From: Mortierella alpina
Lineage: Eukaryota > Mortierellomycota > Mortierellomycetes > Mortierellales > Mortierellaceae
Assembly: GCA_029449245.1 (NCBI GenBank)
Contig: JANATF010000002.1
Location: forward strand, 2,914,001 to 2,978,000
Direction: 5' to 3'
DNA length: 64,000 nt
Part shown: piece after piece, positions 28,275 to 41,156 of the stretch
How positions within the stretch are numbered: the stretch's first letter is position 1
Layout: each line of letters starts with the position of its first letter
Position numbers and translations under genes: made by a program
The notes under the pieces: model-generated
Database searches by the model: none
Seen by the model: the letters and a program-made list of their open reading frames with translations, nothing else
What the model was told of the DNA's origin: nothing

Positions 28275-30319
28275 TTCCCTTTCCCCTGCCGATATGAACA
28301 TGACTTTTTTTCTCCGTTCAGGGCTCACGGTCGTTGAGAGAGTATCTGTGGTCTTTTTTTCTTGTTTGTCACGTCGTCCGATATAAGAAAAGGGGTTGGT
28401 GAGAGGAATTGAAAATTTATTAATATTTTTCCTTTTGAGTCCCTTGTCTGTGTACGTTTTGTTATTTAGAGAAAAGGGGAGCAGAGCCAAGGTTGGCGCG
28501 ATATGTAGCGCGTTTTAGTAGAGAATAGGCGGCTCGAATATAGATCGAGAAAGAAAGAAGGAGAGATAGGAAGAAGGAGAGAGAAGAGAGAAGACAGAGA
28601 AGAGAGAGAAGTGGCAAAGAGGGAAAGAAATACAAATCATAAAAAGAAAGTTGCGACGGATATATCACTCTCCTTACTGAAGGAAGATCAAGAATGCAGT
28701 GGAATCAAACACGGTTAATGTGAGCAGATGATGCAACATGCGCGCTCCCATGGACGATGGAGGTGGTGCGGAAATATAAACGAATAACTTCAGGGACAAG
28801 TGCAGCAAGCAAATGATCTGCTTTGAAAATGAAGCGATGGTCACTTTGATAGTCATATAGCCTCTTTGACACAACGAAACCTATACTGTCCACCCCTAAG
28901 GCCATAACGTAAAGCTTTCAAGGAAGAAATCCCGATCTCTATATCAAGGCATATTAGCTACGCTGAAAAGAGAGGGGTAAACTGCGTGCGCTATTGATCA
29001 CCAGAATTCTCACGAGGAACTGCATTGCAGACATGGAGAGTTCTTTAGTCTATGGGAGAAGGATGTCCTTGTTCAAGGTCGATGGCCGGACGAGAAAGGA
29101 CGCTGCAGTCACTCCCGTTCGGCTCATCCTTGAGGTTCTAACAATACATTGTTATGCAACGCTTTGCACGCTAACCTGGCCCGAACGCCCCAACTCCCTT
29201 CGTGATCTAGGGCATTGTTCGTACACGCTGTTTTGCTCTCAACTAGCTCAGCAGCCCTAATTCGGATCTGACGTCGGGAAAGCAACTGGCACTGACCATA
29301 TGCAAAGTTGGGTGGACAGCAACGGCATCGTGTAGCAGACGGAAAGCATTAGTGTATTATCATTGCAAACAGACTATGTGCACGAGCCCGTCCCCAGCCG
29401 TCGGGCATTATCATCAAGTTTTCCTTCGTTGACAAATCGCTCGAACCTATGCTCGCTGGCCTATACACCACACACTTTACATATGCTTACGCATGTAAGA
29501 TCGTAGACAAATCACTCTATCAAAGCACCAGCACGAACACCAACAGCAGGAGCGGAATAGTCTTACTTTTATGAACCCGAAGATCGACATGGGTAGCCAC
29601 ACAAGTTCCTATCCAACTCGTTTATTTCTGCAGTTCGTGCGTTGATGTTTTGTTGCTCGTTGGCTTCGACTGCCTGGAGTTTGGACGTTTGCATTTGCAT
29701 GACGCAGTTCCCTGGCGGGAGCGGAGAAGGATGCATTTGAAGGATGCATTGCTTCTATCAGCGCACTCACACCACCCCCTTGTCGCGTTTGGTGTGAGCT
29801 GCCAGCTCGATCGCCGCAGCCATAGTAATGTGGTCCTTGATATTTCTTTCCTTGCTCTGCTTGCTCTTGCGTGTTTGCTTCCTTGACTTTAACATTTGCG
29901 CCAGCTTGCTCGTGACGAGGCAATGAAGCAATAGGAACACTTCTAGCTTAGCAAAGCCATATTGGTTAGAGAAACATATTTGATATGGACCATCCACTCT
30001 TTGAATAGGCAGTTCACAAGGGGCTGTTTTGGGCACGATTTTTTTTTTCTATGGAACTTCGTACTGTCACTGCTAGGCTTTACTACTGAGTAAGGAAGAA
30101 TGACTACGCAGCCATTCTTTTTCCCGTTGCCCAATTGAGTGGTGCTAGTGCAAGGAACACAAGGGATTGCTGCAGCACATTTTTCTTTCTCCTTCGCAAA
30201 CCCGCGACGCTTGGACCTCTAGTTCCTCTCTCTCTCACTCTTTCTCCCTCTCTCTCAAACCTTCTCTCGGTCCCAGGCTGCTTGATCAAGGACTGCTGGC
30301 TTTTCCAAGGATCGCGCCG

Positions 30320-30327
30320 TATAAAAG
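30320..30327 (+). promoter_or_regulatory. TATA box with leader but no recognised gene
   Basis: TATAAAAG is followed by about 250 bp of C/T-rich, ATG-free sequence. The first ATG is at 30575 and reads only MYVQK before a stop. The GTACGT beginning at the G of this ATG looks like a splice donor. The layout copies the start of a real gene, yet I could not find a convincing downstream exon. Confidence 0.4.
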
Positions 30328-32551
30328 GGTCGAGTAATATCCTTCTCGTTCACCACCCTCGCTTCTCAGTTTCTATTTGCATCTTAGCATCTCCAAAGTC
30401 TTGCGTGTAACTTTACATTTTATTTTTATATAGCCATTCCTCTTGCGCAACTTTTCTGCTCTTCCGAATCCTTTCATTCATCGCTGGCAGCCGAGCAATC
30501 TCGGAAACCTCATTTTCTTTTTGCTTGCCCGCTTCTACACTGCATCGCGCTACAAGCTATACCAGGGTCTAATCATGTACGTTCAAAAATAATCTACGCC
30601 GCACCCACTTGCGCTATTTGTAGATCTTTTTAAGAGGTGAGGTATTTTTTGGAGCGTGGAAGCACAATGGTCAACTGGTGAACGACGGCATGGTTTTGAT
30701 GAGAAGCGATTGCAGTATTTTCTGTGCTTCTGTCTAAGTGTCCCCTCCTTTTCCCTCACACATACCCTTCCCTCAATGTCTCCGTCTTGCGCAATGTTCG
30801 CGTGCGTGATCATTGTCCCTCCCAGGATCGGACCTGTATATGCACTGACCCATCACATCGTCTGTGAATCGTGTTTCTTTGTACCTTTCACCCTGCATTC
30901 ATTCACAACCACTGTGACCAACCTTGTGGAAATGTCTCCTCAACACCCACTCTTCATCATCCCATGCCTTGTCTTGCATATCACAATGACCGATCCTTCT
31001 CTGCAATGTGAGCGAATGTTTGTCTGAGAGGCATGCGGGTTGGTTCAGTGAATATCGCCATTTATGACCATGAAAGAGTGTTGCGGTGTCACTAAGGGGA
31101 AGGAATCTAACGAGGTCGGGCAGAAGAGGGGTACTTCATGTCTTGCTCGATCGATGGAAGTACCTGGGAAGTACTGTGTTTGTCACTATATGGCTTGTAC
31201 CGTTGTCTGCTGACACGTCTACAGCTGCCTTCATCTACCCCTCGAGCTGCAGCTACTGCCTGCAAAATGTGCGGGGGGGAGTATAAAACGTGGACACTGC
31301 ATGGTGTTTGTGCATGCGCGCGAGAAAAGATGGTGCATTGGACCAGCAAGCGCATATTGTTTGTGTATTGTCCATCTTCATGTCTTCGTGATCTATGGTG
31401 ATGTGGAATTGGATGTAGGATTAGTGGTTTTACGCGGCTCGTTTCAAGCCTACTACGCTTGATGTACCTGACGCTCTCCATAGACTGAAGGTGCATTATT
31501 CATCATTCGCCGTAAGTGCTGCTGATATAATACGTTATACCTCAAAAGATGTTTGCGCGCCGGGAGGTGAACTAGTTTAAGAGAGTACATCTGCATGAAT
31601 CCATGCAAACTTCGGTTACCTCCTGCATCTCAGATGTTTTAATGGCTGGGTTTGGACTTTTGTAGCCGCCACTGGGCGTCCCTGCATTTGGGCACCAGTC
31701 AGCTTATTTTTAACGAGGCGCGCCTGTTGGATGACCAGGCCCACGAATCGGGCGTGACTTTACTCCCGGTCTCGGAAACGGCTTGGGTGGACCCCCTTCA
31801 TGTCCTTTATCGATAGCACGTCCCACTTTTTAACTGACGTACCCCTTTAATTCGGTCTGACTGTCTGGATCAAAGAGTTCCCCTGTCGAATCCATGCTGC
31901 CACAGCATCTCCATTATCCGATTCACTCATCAGTTCGTTTTTTTTATCTAAAAGCTCTCTCTGTGGCCACTTTCAATCAGGGACCTTCATATATTTCCAC
32001 AGCGCGACGCAGTACAGTAACTGCAAGGACAACCTTGTGCATTCACGCATTAATCGCAAAAGATACAGAAAGGTAAGCAACGCAATTAGCACGAGCTGCA
32101 AGGCGACACAGACATTGATGCAGCGTGGCCACAGACATGCTCAAACAAATACAAAAGGGCCAGCCGAATCCTCCAAGAGCACACCCCAGTCAAACGCGCT
32201 CATTGTTTTCCAACCCTCCCTTTTTCTGAAAGGAAATGTAAACAAAAACTTGCAGCACAGGATATCTCATGCCCCTCAGATCACACCGGCCCGCCTTCCT
32301 TCTTTGCCCAACTGTGCACTCTTCTTCTCCTATCGCCCTATCGCCCTACACAACGCACTTTTTCACACACCCAGCACTCTCCACCTGTAGTGTTCCCATA
32401 TCGCGGATTAGACCAACTGTTCACCAATTGAGGCGAGAGGACCCCATTGACGCGGGCCTGCTGTCGTAAGCATAGCAGGATGTTTAACTGAAGAGTAGAG
32501 AACTATTCGATGTTGCCGACCGTTGCGTCCGGAACGCACACCCTTTTTCTT

Positions 32552-32559
32552 TATATAAA
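32552..32559 (+). promoter_or_regulatory. TATA box of the Ran1-type kinase gene
   Basis: TATATAAA lies 240 bp upstream of the kinase ATG at 32799. A C/T-rich, ATG-free leader typical of this locus lies between them. Confidence 0.55.
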
Positions 32560-32798
32560 CGAGCAGCAATCTCTAATTGCACCTTTCCTACCTCATCCTT
32601 GTCTGCTCCGTTCTGCTGTTCCTAGTTGCTCTCTCTTTGTTGAGCGAGCAAGTACTCGTCCCAGAGCCACGATCATCAGCACACCCTCGTCCCACTCCCC
32701 TGCACTCCTCCTCGTCGCAATCAATACCGGGGCACCCCCGTCGCCGCCACTTCACAGTTCGCCCAAAAGCTCGGAACATATCGTCGCCACACTTTTTA

Positions 32799-34445
32799 AT
32801 GCTTGCCGACATTGACTCATTCGTTGGTCAAAATCCATTCCCCTACGCCATTCACCCAATGACTCCCTCAATGCCTTCCTGCGTGCCAACCACCCAAATC
32901 CCCTATGCCATCGATAACAGTCAGCTCGTGCTAAAGGAGATGTTGGGCGTGGGCGCCTATGGCTCTGTCCACAAAGCCGTCCATGCGCAGACAGGCCACA
33001 TTTTTGCAGTCAAAAGCCTCAACAAGACTGGACTCGATTCTCGGCAACGCGCCTTCCAAAACCACGAAGCAAAGCTCCATGCTTTAGTTTCTGGCCACCC
33101 AAACATTACAACATTACACAAGATCGTCGAAGAAGACGATTGTCTGCATATGGTATTGGATTATGGAGCCGAGGGCGATCTATTTTATACCATCACCGAA
33201 AAGGGCGGCTTTGTCGGCAACGTCTCGGCCATCAAGGCGATCTTTAGCCAGATCGCCAGTGCCGTTATGCATTGCCATTCACGGGGTGTATATCATCGAG
33301 ATCTAAAGGTAACGACGATACAGCCCTCCTTCTCGCGCACTCCCCGTCCAAAGTTAGGATGTCTCATTTTCAATCAATGTTCCTGGCCCTATAGCTCTCT
33401 CCTTCCACCTCCCCCCTTCTTTTCTGCCTCTTTTGCCTTGCCATGTGAACCGACATATTCCCGCTCTGCATTGGAGTACCAGCTGCCGGGCGGTCTGGCT
33501 TTTTAGATACATCAATGGCGAAATCGCGTGGTTCCCCCAATATGCAATTTTCGCGTTTCTCAAGTGATACCTTGTTCAATTGACCAATAAGAGTGGAGGG
33601 CGCGCGAAAACAAGAGTACCAGCAATTAACACTCGCAATTTCATAACTACCATTAGCCAGAGAATATCATCATGTTTGGGCAGTCGGTCAAGCTGGTTGA
33701 TTTCGGCCTTGCAACAACAGACCCAATCTCGAGCGATTTTGGCTGTGGGTCAACGTTTTACTTGTCGCCAGGTAATGTTATTCATGTACACAGTATTACC
33801 TGTATTGTAAAAAAAGCGATATACATTTTTATTGTACCGTGGGCATTGGTTGTTGAGCCGGAAAGATTGGGAAGTGCACGGATGAATGAAAAAAAAATAC
33901 CAAATTGGATCGTTAGTATTAACGTTGGTGATACTTTGATTCCTCTAGAGTGTCAGGGCGGGTATCAAGATATTGTCAAGTCGTATGACAGTGCAGCGAA
34001 CGATGTGTGGTCGCTGGGCGTTATACTAATCAACCTAGTATTTGGTCGGAACCCATGGAAACAAGCGTGCGCCCGCGACGAGACCTTCTCAGCCTATGTC
34101 CTCAACAACAACTTTTTGCAGACAATTCTACCAATGTCTGGCGAGCTGAACGAGATTATCAAATCGGTGTTTTGCCTTACCCCAAGCAAGAGAATCGCCT
34201 TGCCCGAATTGGCTGCACGCGTTCAGGATTGCGGGTCATTCACTGCTCCAGAGTTCTTGTCCATACCTGCAGCCTGGACTGCAGCCTCCGCGCCTGTCAT
34301 TCCGAATGGTGTTGTCGTGAACACCTTCGCTAAGACCGCACTGGCCTCCTCTGTATCCACGGCAAGTCCTCGACGGGCGGATGACACTCTATATAATAAT
34401 GGCGATAAGGAGGATTCCGGAGTGGACCTACGCTCGCTGGCGTAA
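32799..34445 (+). CDS. Ser/Thr protein kinase, Ran1/Pat1-Sks1-Vhs1 type
   Basis: Three exons (32799-33308, 33657-33771, 33949-34445) give 373 residues, almost all kinase domain. Motifs in order are the Gly loop GVGAYGSVHKA, lysine in FAVKSLNK, and hinge VLDYGAEGDLFYTI. Then come the catalytic YHRDLKPENI (split by intron 1 after the Lys), VDFGLATTD, activation-end STFYLSPE, and DVWSLGVILINLVFGRNPW. The hinge, the G.GSTFY.SPE segment and the RNPW motif fit the fungal group with fission yeast Ran1/Pat1 and budding yeast Sks1 and Vhs1. That group links nutrient state, glucose use and the switch to meiosis or cell-cycle entry. The C-terminal ~60 residues are Ala/Ser-rich, with an acidic end. ATG 32799 was chosen because it is the first ATG after the TATA-proximal leader and directly precedes the kinase domain. 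The exact orthologue cannot be told. Confidence 0.92.
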
Positions 34446-36351
34446 AGCAAGTGTTATGCTTCCTTACGCCAAACGGCTGGAACCAACACTCCTCTCGTTT
34501 TGTAAGCTTCCGAGATCCACGAGCACAGGAGTACAAGTATGTATTTGCTCTGATCGTTCCTTCAAGCGAGACACGCACAAATGGAAACATCATCTTCAAC
34601 GATCCTCCCCTAACCTTTTTTTATTGTGTTCTCTTTTTTTTTGTTCAGGAAAGGACCCAGACCAAGTGCTTGTTCTTTTTTCCGTTGCTTCAGTTTTTTT
34701 TCATTCCGCCATCGTTTTCCGTTGTACGCCGTGTTCTGCACCTCACCACATCACCGACGTTCTCTATACTGTTGTGTTTTTCTGTTTTTTTTATACCTCT
34801 ATGGCATTACCCACATTACGCGCATTGACTTGCAAACACCTTTCAATCGATACCCACGAAAGGAGCAGATTCGAAGTGGATATTTACTCGTCTTCCACGA
34901 GTTCCCTTTGTTCTTTACTTGACAAACCTTTCTCTCTGTACTTTTCCTTTTTTTTTCACTGATTCTGTTTGCATATCTGCATTGTTTTTTCCTCTCTCTC
35001 ACACACACTTCCTTTCTCTTTATGTTTATATTGCCACTTCTTCGCGTCCTCTTTTGTCCATAGTTTGTTACCTTTCTCGTTTTTGTATTGTGATAATAAA
35101 AAAAAAAGCAAAGTCTATCCTTCCGTGCTGGCAAGAATGTGCATAAAAAAACCACTCTCGATATAAAAAACACGGAAATGGCGGAACCACCTCGGTTTTT
35201 TGAGCGATTGACCAGATTGATCGATCGAAAAAGCACAAGGGGAAAAACAACACCAAAAAGAAAAAAACGCGGCGGCATTGGTTCCTTCATTTCTGGATGC
35301 CATCCCACTACATTGTGATCCGTCCACCTCCAGGTACTTCTGCTTGACCAAAAGAGAAGGAAACACATGGTTCTCCACAAGAGTCCAATTGATAGCTTGT
35401 ATGTTCGGTGCTTTCAAGCACAAGAAAAAAGACCATACGGGCCTTCAATTGGTAACTCAGGATCCTTTTATCATGTTTCTTTTGTTGGAGAGGAGGACGA
35501 GTGATGAATTGCAATTTCATATGGGTTTGTGGTGGACTCACTCTTGTGTTCTCTTTTGACTATCGCTAGCTTACTCATGTAGATTCCTTTTTTTTTGATG
35601 GACAGTAGGTTGCTAAGATGCGAGTGTGAGTAATTTATGTTCCCACTCGCACGCGCCTACTTGACACCACAGTCCATCATTTCTTTTTTAATCTGTGTGT
35701 TGTTGTTGTATTATCTCTCATTCTTTTTGTAACGGGAAGGAGGCGGCTGGGAGGAGCAATAGTGAAGCACAACAGACAGATACATGTGCTGGCTTAAGCC
35801 ATGAGGTGGTTGCCCAAAAGCCCTTTTTTTTTTAGTAGTACAACTTTGTAGACTACTTCGGTCCTTGCGCCCTTTTTTTTTCCTACTCTGACCCCTTTTC
35901 CCTCTCATACATAAACAAAAAGTCAACAATTGGGTACCTTTTTGTTACGCAAGCTACGATACACTAGCTTGTTTGTACCACAGGTCCTTCTAAATATCGT
36001 TTATGCCACGAATCTGTAGCCTACAGATCGAGTCTCCCCACCTGTGCCAGCTCAAGTACTCCCCGAAGAACATATCTGGTAGTCTAGTAGCCCTCGGGCG
36101 TTTCACCATTTTTTGGCAAAACTTGATGCGCGTGTTTCGTTCATACTCAGTAGGCGAAAAAAGAGATGGTCGCTGCTTGGATGATATATCTCTTACCTCG
36201 ATACGTAGGATGCGAAAGACGAGCGCGAGAAAGACCTCAGTTTCTGAAAAGAAGAGACGAGCACACGTGTATCAAGACAGTTTATTTCATTAGCGTAGCA
36301 TTGTTGGGTCGTAAAAAGTCGTTCATCGAGTCGCCTTCTCTCACTGTTCAT
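34446..36351. other. Convergent intergenic region, T-rich
   Basis: This lies between two convergent 3' ends. It has many T runs, poly-A patches and short frames of simple composition (Phe- or Lys-rich), and no supported gene. Its length suggests long 3' untranslated regions or an unrecognised non-coding transcript. Confidence 0.5.
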
Positions 36352-39300
36352 CTAAGTCTCCATGGAGCTATCCTCACGACTGTCCACCGATGGCTCATCT
36401 CGTGACAGGGGTTCTTGCTGTTGCGATGGCGACCTAGGCTGAAGATTTGGCATCATAGACATGGCAGTGATCGATATCGGATCAGAATTCATCTGTCCTT
36501 TCGACTCTGGGAACACAGCGTTAGGGGACAGCGACGACGAAGAGGGTATCAGGCCTTTCGTTCCAATTCGAAGCTTGGTTCCCTCATGAACACCATTCCA
36601 GACGCTACTGCTCAAACCTTCCTGTTTGACGCTCGGAGCTTGAGAGAGATGCTCCACTTCATACGCGCGGTGTTCCAGACCGGCATCTTCCATCTCCACT
36701 TCATCACCACCATGGTCAAAATCGGGTCGGTGCAATGGCTCGCGCACCGGACCTTGCTCTGATCCTCGATCGCTTATACCATTTGGCGACTCGCTATAAT
36801 GCCTTCGGCCAGTGTAATCCTCAACCTCGTCGCCTGACACGTCCATCTCTTGCGAGGCTTGAGGCGATGCCGCAGAGTGAGGTGCGGTGGACCCTATCGG
36901 CAACGGATCCTTTAGGTCGTAACCGTCTCGAGAAATCCCAGAGGGGATTGGCGGCACAGGAGGAGGTGACGACGAATCGCGCATAACTCCATGAGTGCTG
37001 TACATTCGACTCCTCGGCTGAAAAGCGAACTGGCGACCCAAACTAGGGCTGCTCGCCATCTTTCTTGCGCGCACGCTTGGGCTGTGGCCGTGCACACTTG
37101 AATCTGGAGACAGTGCTCCTGCGGGTGGTGCTGGAGCTGCTCGTTGCGGAGGTTGGCTACCAATGCGACTCATCAGGCTGTCGCTGATAGTTTGGCCACC
37201 AAAGATAGGTGACGACGAAGGTGAGCGCTGACGGTTTTGGGCGGTGTGCGGTGACGACGATGCTTGACGCTGTCTTGGCTGCAAGGATATCGAGAAGGAG
37301 CCGAATGTAGTTGTCAGAGGTGTTGAGATCATACGCTTAAGAGTGCCACCACTCGAATTACTGGGTGCTGGCGACGTCGAAGGAGAAAGTGAGGAGGCAT
37401 CTTGAGCGGTTGAATCGCCTTTTCTGAACTCTGGGAGATCAGGGATCTCATCCATGGTCAGGCGTCCGCTCGCCTAAACGTTAGCAACAAGTATGTGATG
37501 GGACTTGTCAGTACTGATTCACGGAAAGGAAGGCACGCAATATTTCAACATCAATCATATTCAACATTTCCCTACCACAAGGCCTGCCCAATCCATGTAC
37601 ATCTTGATAGTCAGCTCCAAATGATGATGCTCGGAAAGCTCCACGCAGCCCCATGGATGATCCCTGCATTGATTTCCGTACTTTGACTGAAGTTGCTGCG
37701 CATACTCAACCACCTCCGAAAATTGAATGGTGGTCCTGCTATTAGGAATGGCGGGAGCGGAATCCATGGCAGCCAACGCATCACTGGACGTTGCAGAAGT
37801 CTGGAATGCAGCAGATCCCACAACAGAAATAGGTGAGGACACAACGCCATTGGCTCGTCGGTGGCGTTGGGTGGATAGAATAGAAACTCCTGCAAGAGCG
37901 CCTCGGATCCCCGGAGAAGCTGAGTCGACGGACGAAACTGAACCAGGAGGAGAGAGCCGGCTCTCCCACCTGAAATGGCTGCCACCGTTCAAGTCGTTTT
38001 CACGCGCCGCGGGGGAGGGTGTTGAGACTGGATAATCCCGATGACTAAACTCGCCCTGCCTCTGGTAAAGATGGGTCTCGGAGGACATCGCTGACATCTA
38101 ATAAGTAAGGCAAGGATGTGGCGGTGTTTTTTTTTAGACCTGCCATTTAACATCACTCAATTTTTTTTTCGGAACAGCAAGCATTGAGCACTAGGTGTGA
38201 TTGCTCTCCAACCATTATAACCCAGACATACATTCGACATCCTGACGTGACCCCGCAAGGTGCCTGTTGAGGCATGGCGCTTGAGTGCAATACGTTCGCT
38301 GTGATCATCCTCTAGATCTTCAACGTCTTGGATAATTCTATCCTCCTGGTCGATACTTCGTGGTTTGGAGTCATCTTCGTCATACAACTCAGCTTCTGGA
38401 CTGAGAGGAGATGCCAAGCGTGCTAAGTAAAGCGAAATCCATAGCGGAAATATGCGTTAGCAAGGATATAGAGAACACAGCGAGACTCAAAGAACAAGAC
38501 TCATCGAAACCTGCCTAGTCTTTCGGAGACGAACTCGTGTCGCTTTCGTTTGACATTAGACCCGTTGGATATTGACAAGTGTGAAGGTTGTGGAATGTGA
38601 AGCTCCGAACTAGACATGGGTGAGCTGCCAGCGCTCGTTGATGTCTCATCCGGCGCCTGCGCCGAATTGTGCGAGTGCGTCTTCGAACGCTGCAGTGAAC
38701 CTTCCTGTGACATATGCTCATCCTGAGAATGCTGAGAGGGCAACTGTACTGGTGCTGAATGATATGACGTTGCTTTTGCGGATGATGAGTGGTAAGGTTG
38801 GGATCGTTGAGAGTAGGGGTGACTCTGTTGCCGCATATGTGATTGAAAAGACGCTTCCTCGTACTGACTAGACTGTGATTGCTGTCTCTTTGAGTTTCCT
38901 GTAGACGCCGCCTGGAGCATATGCTGCTGAGACTGCTGAGAGTTATGCTTCGAGTGCTGAGGATCTGAGATCGAGAGTGTTGCAATCCTGGAGGTGTCAA
39001 TGGAACCAGAAACTGACCTTTGAGGAGCACCGTTAGTTTGTGAGTAAGAAGTAGTCATCCCACTGGCCTGTCTTTGCCGAGCAGTCTGGTCAAGTCCACC
39101 ATTGCTGTTGATGTTACTGTTATTGCTGCCACTAATAAGGTTGCTCTCGATCGGAACTGGATGCAGCGTCAGCTCCTTCAGCAACGCAAGAACCTGATCA
39201 TCGTACCGGACCTCGTCCCAAGAAAAGCCAAGGTTTTCCTGATGTTTCTTGAGTCCGTTCACATACCAGTGAAGGTTGCTGGACTTTATCCTCTTGGATT

Positions 39301-40222
39301 GGTGTCGCAGGTATTTCAAAATTGCCTCCTTTGAGATCGGGTACAGACTGCCGTCTGGGTTCAACAAGTTGAGCTCCTCCGCAATCTTGGAATATGTACG
39401 CCATGCAGTCGCGTAAGGGTCCTTCTTTTTTACTGGAGCGGGCGCACCAATTGCAGTGCCCTTCTTGGTGCCAAGAAACGCAGAAGAGGGCGCTGAGCCA
39501 GCCTGGGCTGAGAATGGGCGGTGTCCCGCGACAGAAAGATGACCAGCAGACACGCTGTGATGCAGTCGTGGCAGATGCTGTTGTTCATGCTGATGCTGCT
39601 GTGGAGCGGTATGTGAAGGCTGTTGCGTTGGGTGCGGGTGAGAATGAGAGTTGGAGAAGGAGCGTGCGTGTGGCCGTTGGGTGAAGGAAGGGTCCGAGGT
39701 TTGAATGACGGGTATTGAGTGCTGATCAGTGTGGCTACCAGAGTGATCCTCGTGCTTTAACGAGGCTACAGGATGTTGATGGTGTGGTAGCTGGCTTTGT
39801 GACGAGTGATAGGGGGGTTGACCACCATAGCTCTGCTGGTGCTGGTGCGGGTGGTGCTGATGTTGTTGGTGTTGTTGTTGGTGCTGACCTTGATGGGCTT
39901 GCTGCTGACGATGATGATGATGTTGATGGTCATGGTCACGATCGTGCTGTGGGTACTGGTGTTGGTGCTGCTGGGGTTGAGAGTGATGAGACTGTGACCG
40001 TGCCTGCTGCGGATATTCGTACGACTTATGATCCCGGTATTGATTTGAGCCAGGCACCATACTGCCGTTGCTTTGAGGAGGGTATTGGTTCATGCTCTGT
40101 CGGTGGGAGTGGTGGTACGACACTGAGGGCGACGATGACAAAGGCGGGGATTGCTGCTCGCTGAACTCGCGTTGGTGTCGGTACTGTTGCTCGTGATAAT
40201 GGGGGGAATTGGAGTGCAGCAT
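36352..40222 (-). CDS. Gln/His-rich putative transcription regulator with recombinase-core-binding-like helical domain
   Basis: Four exons (40222-38515, 38422-38232, 38097-37576, 37473-36352) give 1180 residues. The first intron fits only as a GC-AG intron (donor GCAGGT at 38514); a GT donor two bases inward breaks the frame. Residues ~1-250 are Gln/His/Ser-rich. A compact block at ~263-345 begins KKKDPYATAWRTYSKIAEEL and contains EAILKYLRHQSKRIKSSNLH and YVNGLKKHQENLGFSWDEV. Its helix pattern resembles the SAM-like core-binding domain of tyrosine recombinases. A basic KRKRHEF lies near residue 560. A second folded-looking block spans exons 3-4: QFSEVVEYAQQLQSKYG, CRDHPWGCVELSEHHHLEL and MYMDWAGLVASGRL. 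The tail is Ser/Pro-rich. No recombinase catalytic domain is visible. DNA binding is inferred. The N terminus may extend upstream, because the frame is open to a splice acceptor at 40255/40256. Confidence 0.78.
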
Positions 40223-40748
40223 CCCAGCAGTTTTTCTTAGGGCTTGTCCGTTGAGCTGTGCAAGTGAGGCAAAAGAGAAGGTTATTATCAGTCAACAAGC
40301 CAAGCGGACAAACGGTCCCAAAACTAGGGGCAAAGAGGAAGAAGTAGAAGGAAAACGGTGCAGGGCGAGGAAAAGGGAAAGAAAGGGGGAGAGGATACAG
40401 TCTGCACAGGTACATGTTGATGTACACGCCATCTCGTATAATTACTTGGAAACACGGTTCGTGGTCACAAATAATAATGTTTCCCCCCAGCAATGCATCG
40501 CGCACTCGGATCTGTGTTTCAAGGGGAGTGTGCTTTGTGTAGCGAAGGTAAGCGCCCGTGGACCCCAGAAGAGAAAGAAGCAAAAGGGACGGGTTGGACA
40601 CAAGGTAAGGGGAGGCAACCAAGTGGCGCAGGACAGGGGAGGATAGGTCTTCTTTTTTCCATGCATGGTCAACGTGACAGGGATGCATCTTGACATCGAG
40701 AGTGAGTGCCTCGATGTCTCGATTGGTGTGAGGATAAAGCCATCTTAC

Positions 40749-40770
40749 CTCGGGTTTCGACAAGGCTTCC
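40749..40770 (-). other. Possible 22-nt upstream microexon
   Basis: On the minus strand this segment is preceded by CTTAACAG and followed by GTAAGATG. In the frame of the downstream exon at 40255 it reads EALSKPE, then LNGQALRKTAG, then the Met at 40222. No further upstream exon with an ATG was found, so it may instead be part of a 5' leader. Confidence 0.3.
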
Positions 40771-41133
40771 CTGTTAAGATATATATGCGTGAGCACACGG
40801 AGATAAGGAGAGGCTGTTGGGTTCTATTGACAACTGTAGATGAGGCAGGGTGTCAGGAGGACGGGCTAACGTGTAATAACAGGGGGGAGACGGAGAGGGA
40901 AAGTCAGCAGGCAACAAAAAGAGAGGTCCAGCGGACAAGAGTGGGCGTGGGAGTGAGAGTGAGAGTGAGGGTGAAGACAGTGAGAGTGAGAATGAGATGG
41001 GGCGATAGGGAGAGAAGGCGAGAGCGTGAGAGAGAGAGAGAGAGAGAGACGGCGAAAATGAGGCACGAGAGCGTGCGAGTGAAGAACAAAGAGAGTGTGT
41101 AGTGAGACCGAGAGTGCGAGTGAAGACAAGAAA

Positions 41134-41156
41134 GAACGAACGAACGAACGAACGAA
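41134..41156. repeat. GAAC tetranucleotide repeat
   Basis: Five to six head-to-tail copies of GAAC in non-coding DNA next to GAGAGT-rich sequence. Confidence 0.8.

Larger units (their letters stand above)
26830..32551. other. Gene-poor intergenic region (5.7 kb)
   Basis: I find no coding exon with a recognisable domain. It holds T-rich 3' flank of the esterase, a 19-G run at 28256-28274, a GA-rich patch (about 28545-28625), short frames without family features, and one convincing promoter-like TATA box (30320) with a C/T-rich leader. The last ~500 bp form the upstream flank of the Ran1-type kinase gene. Confidence 0.5.

Noticed and set aside
27756-30410. Small open frames in the 26.8-32.5 kb gap (for example 27756-28049 minus, 29609-29923 minus)
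   Set aside because: No recognisable motif, overlapping frames on the other strand, and no splice partners.
38501-38514. GT donor GTTTCG at 38511 for the regulator gene
   Set aside because: It leaves phase 2 and gives a stop shortly after the acceptor at 38422; the GC donor fits the frame.
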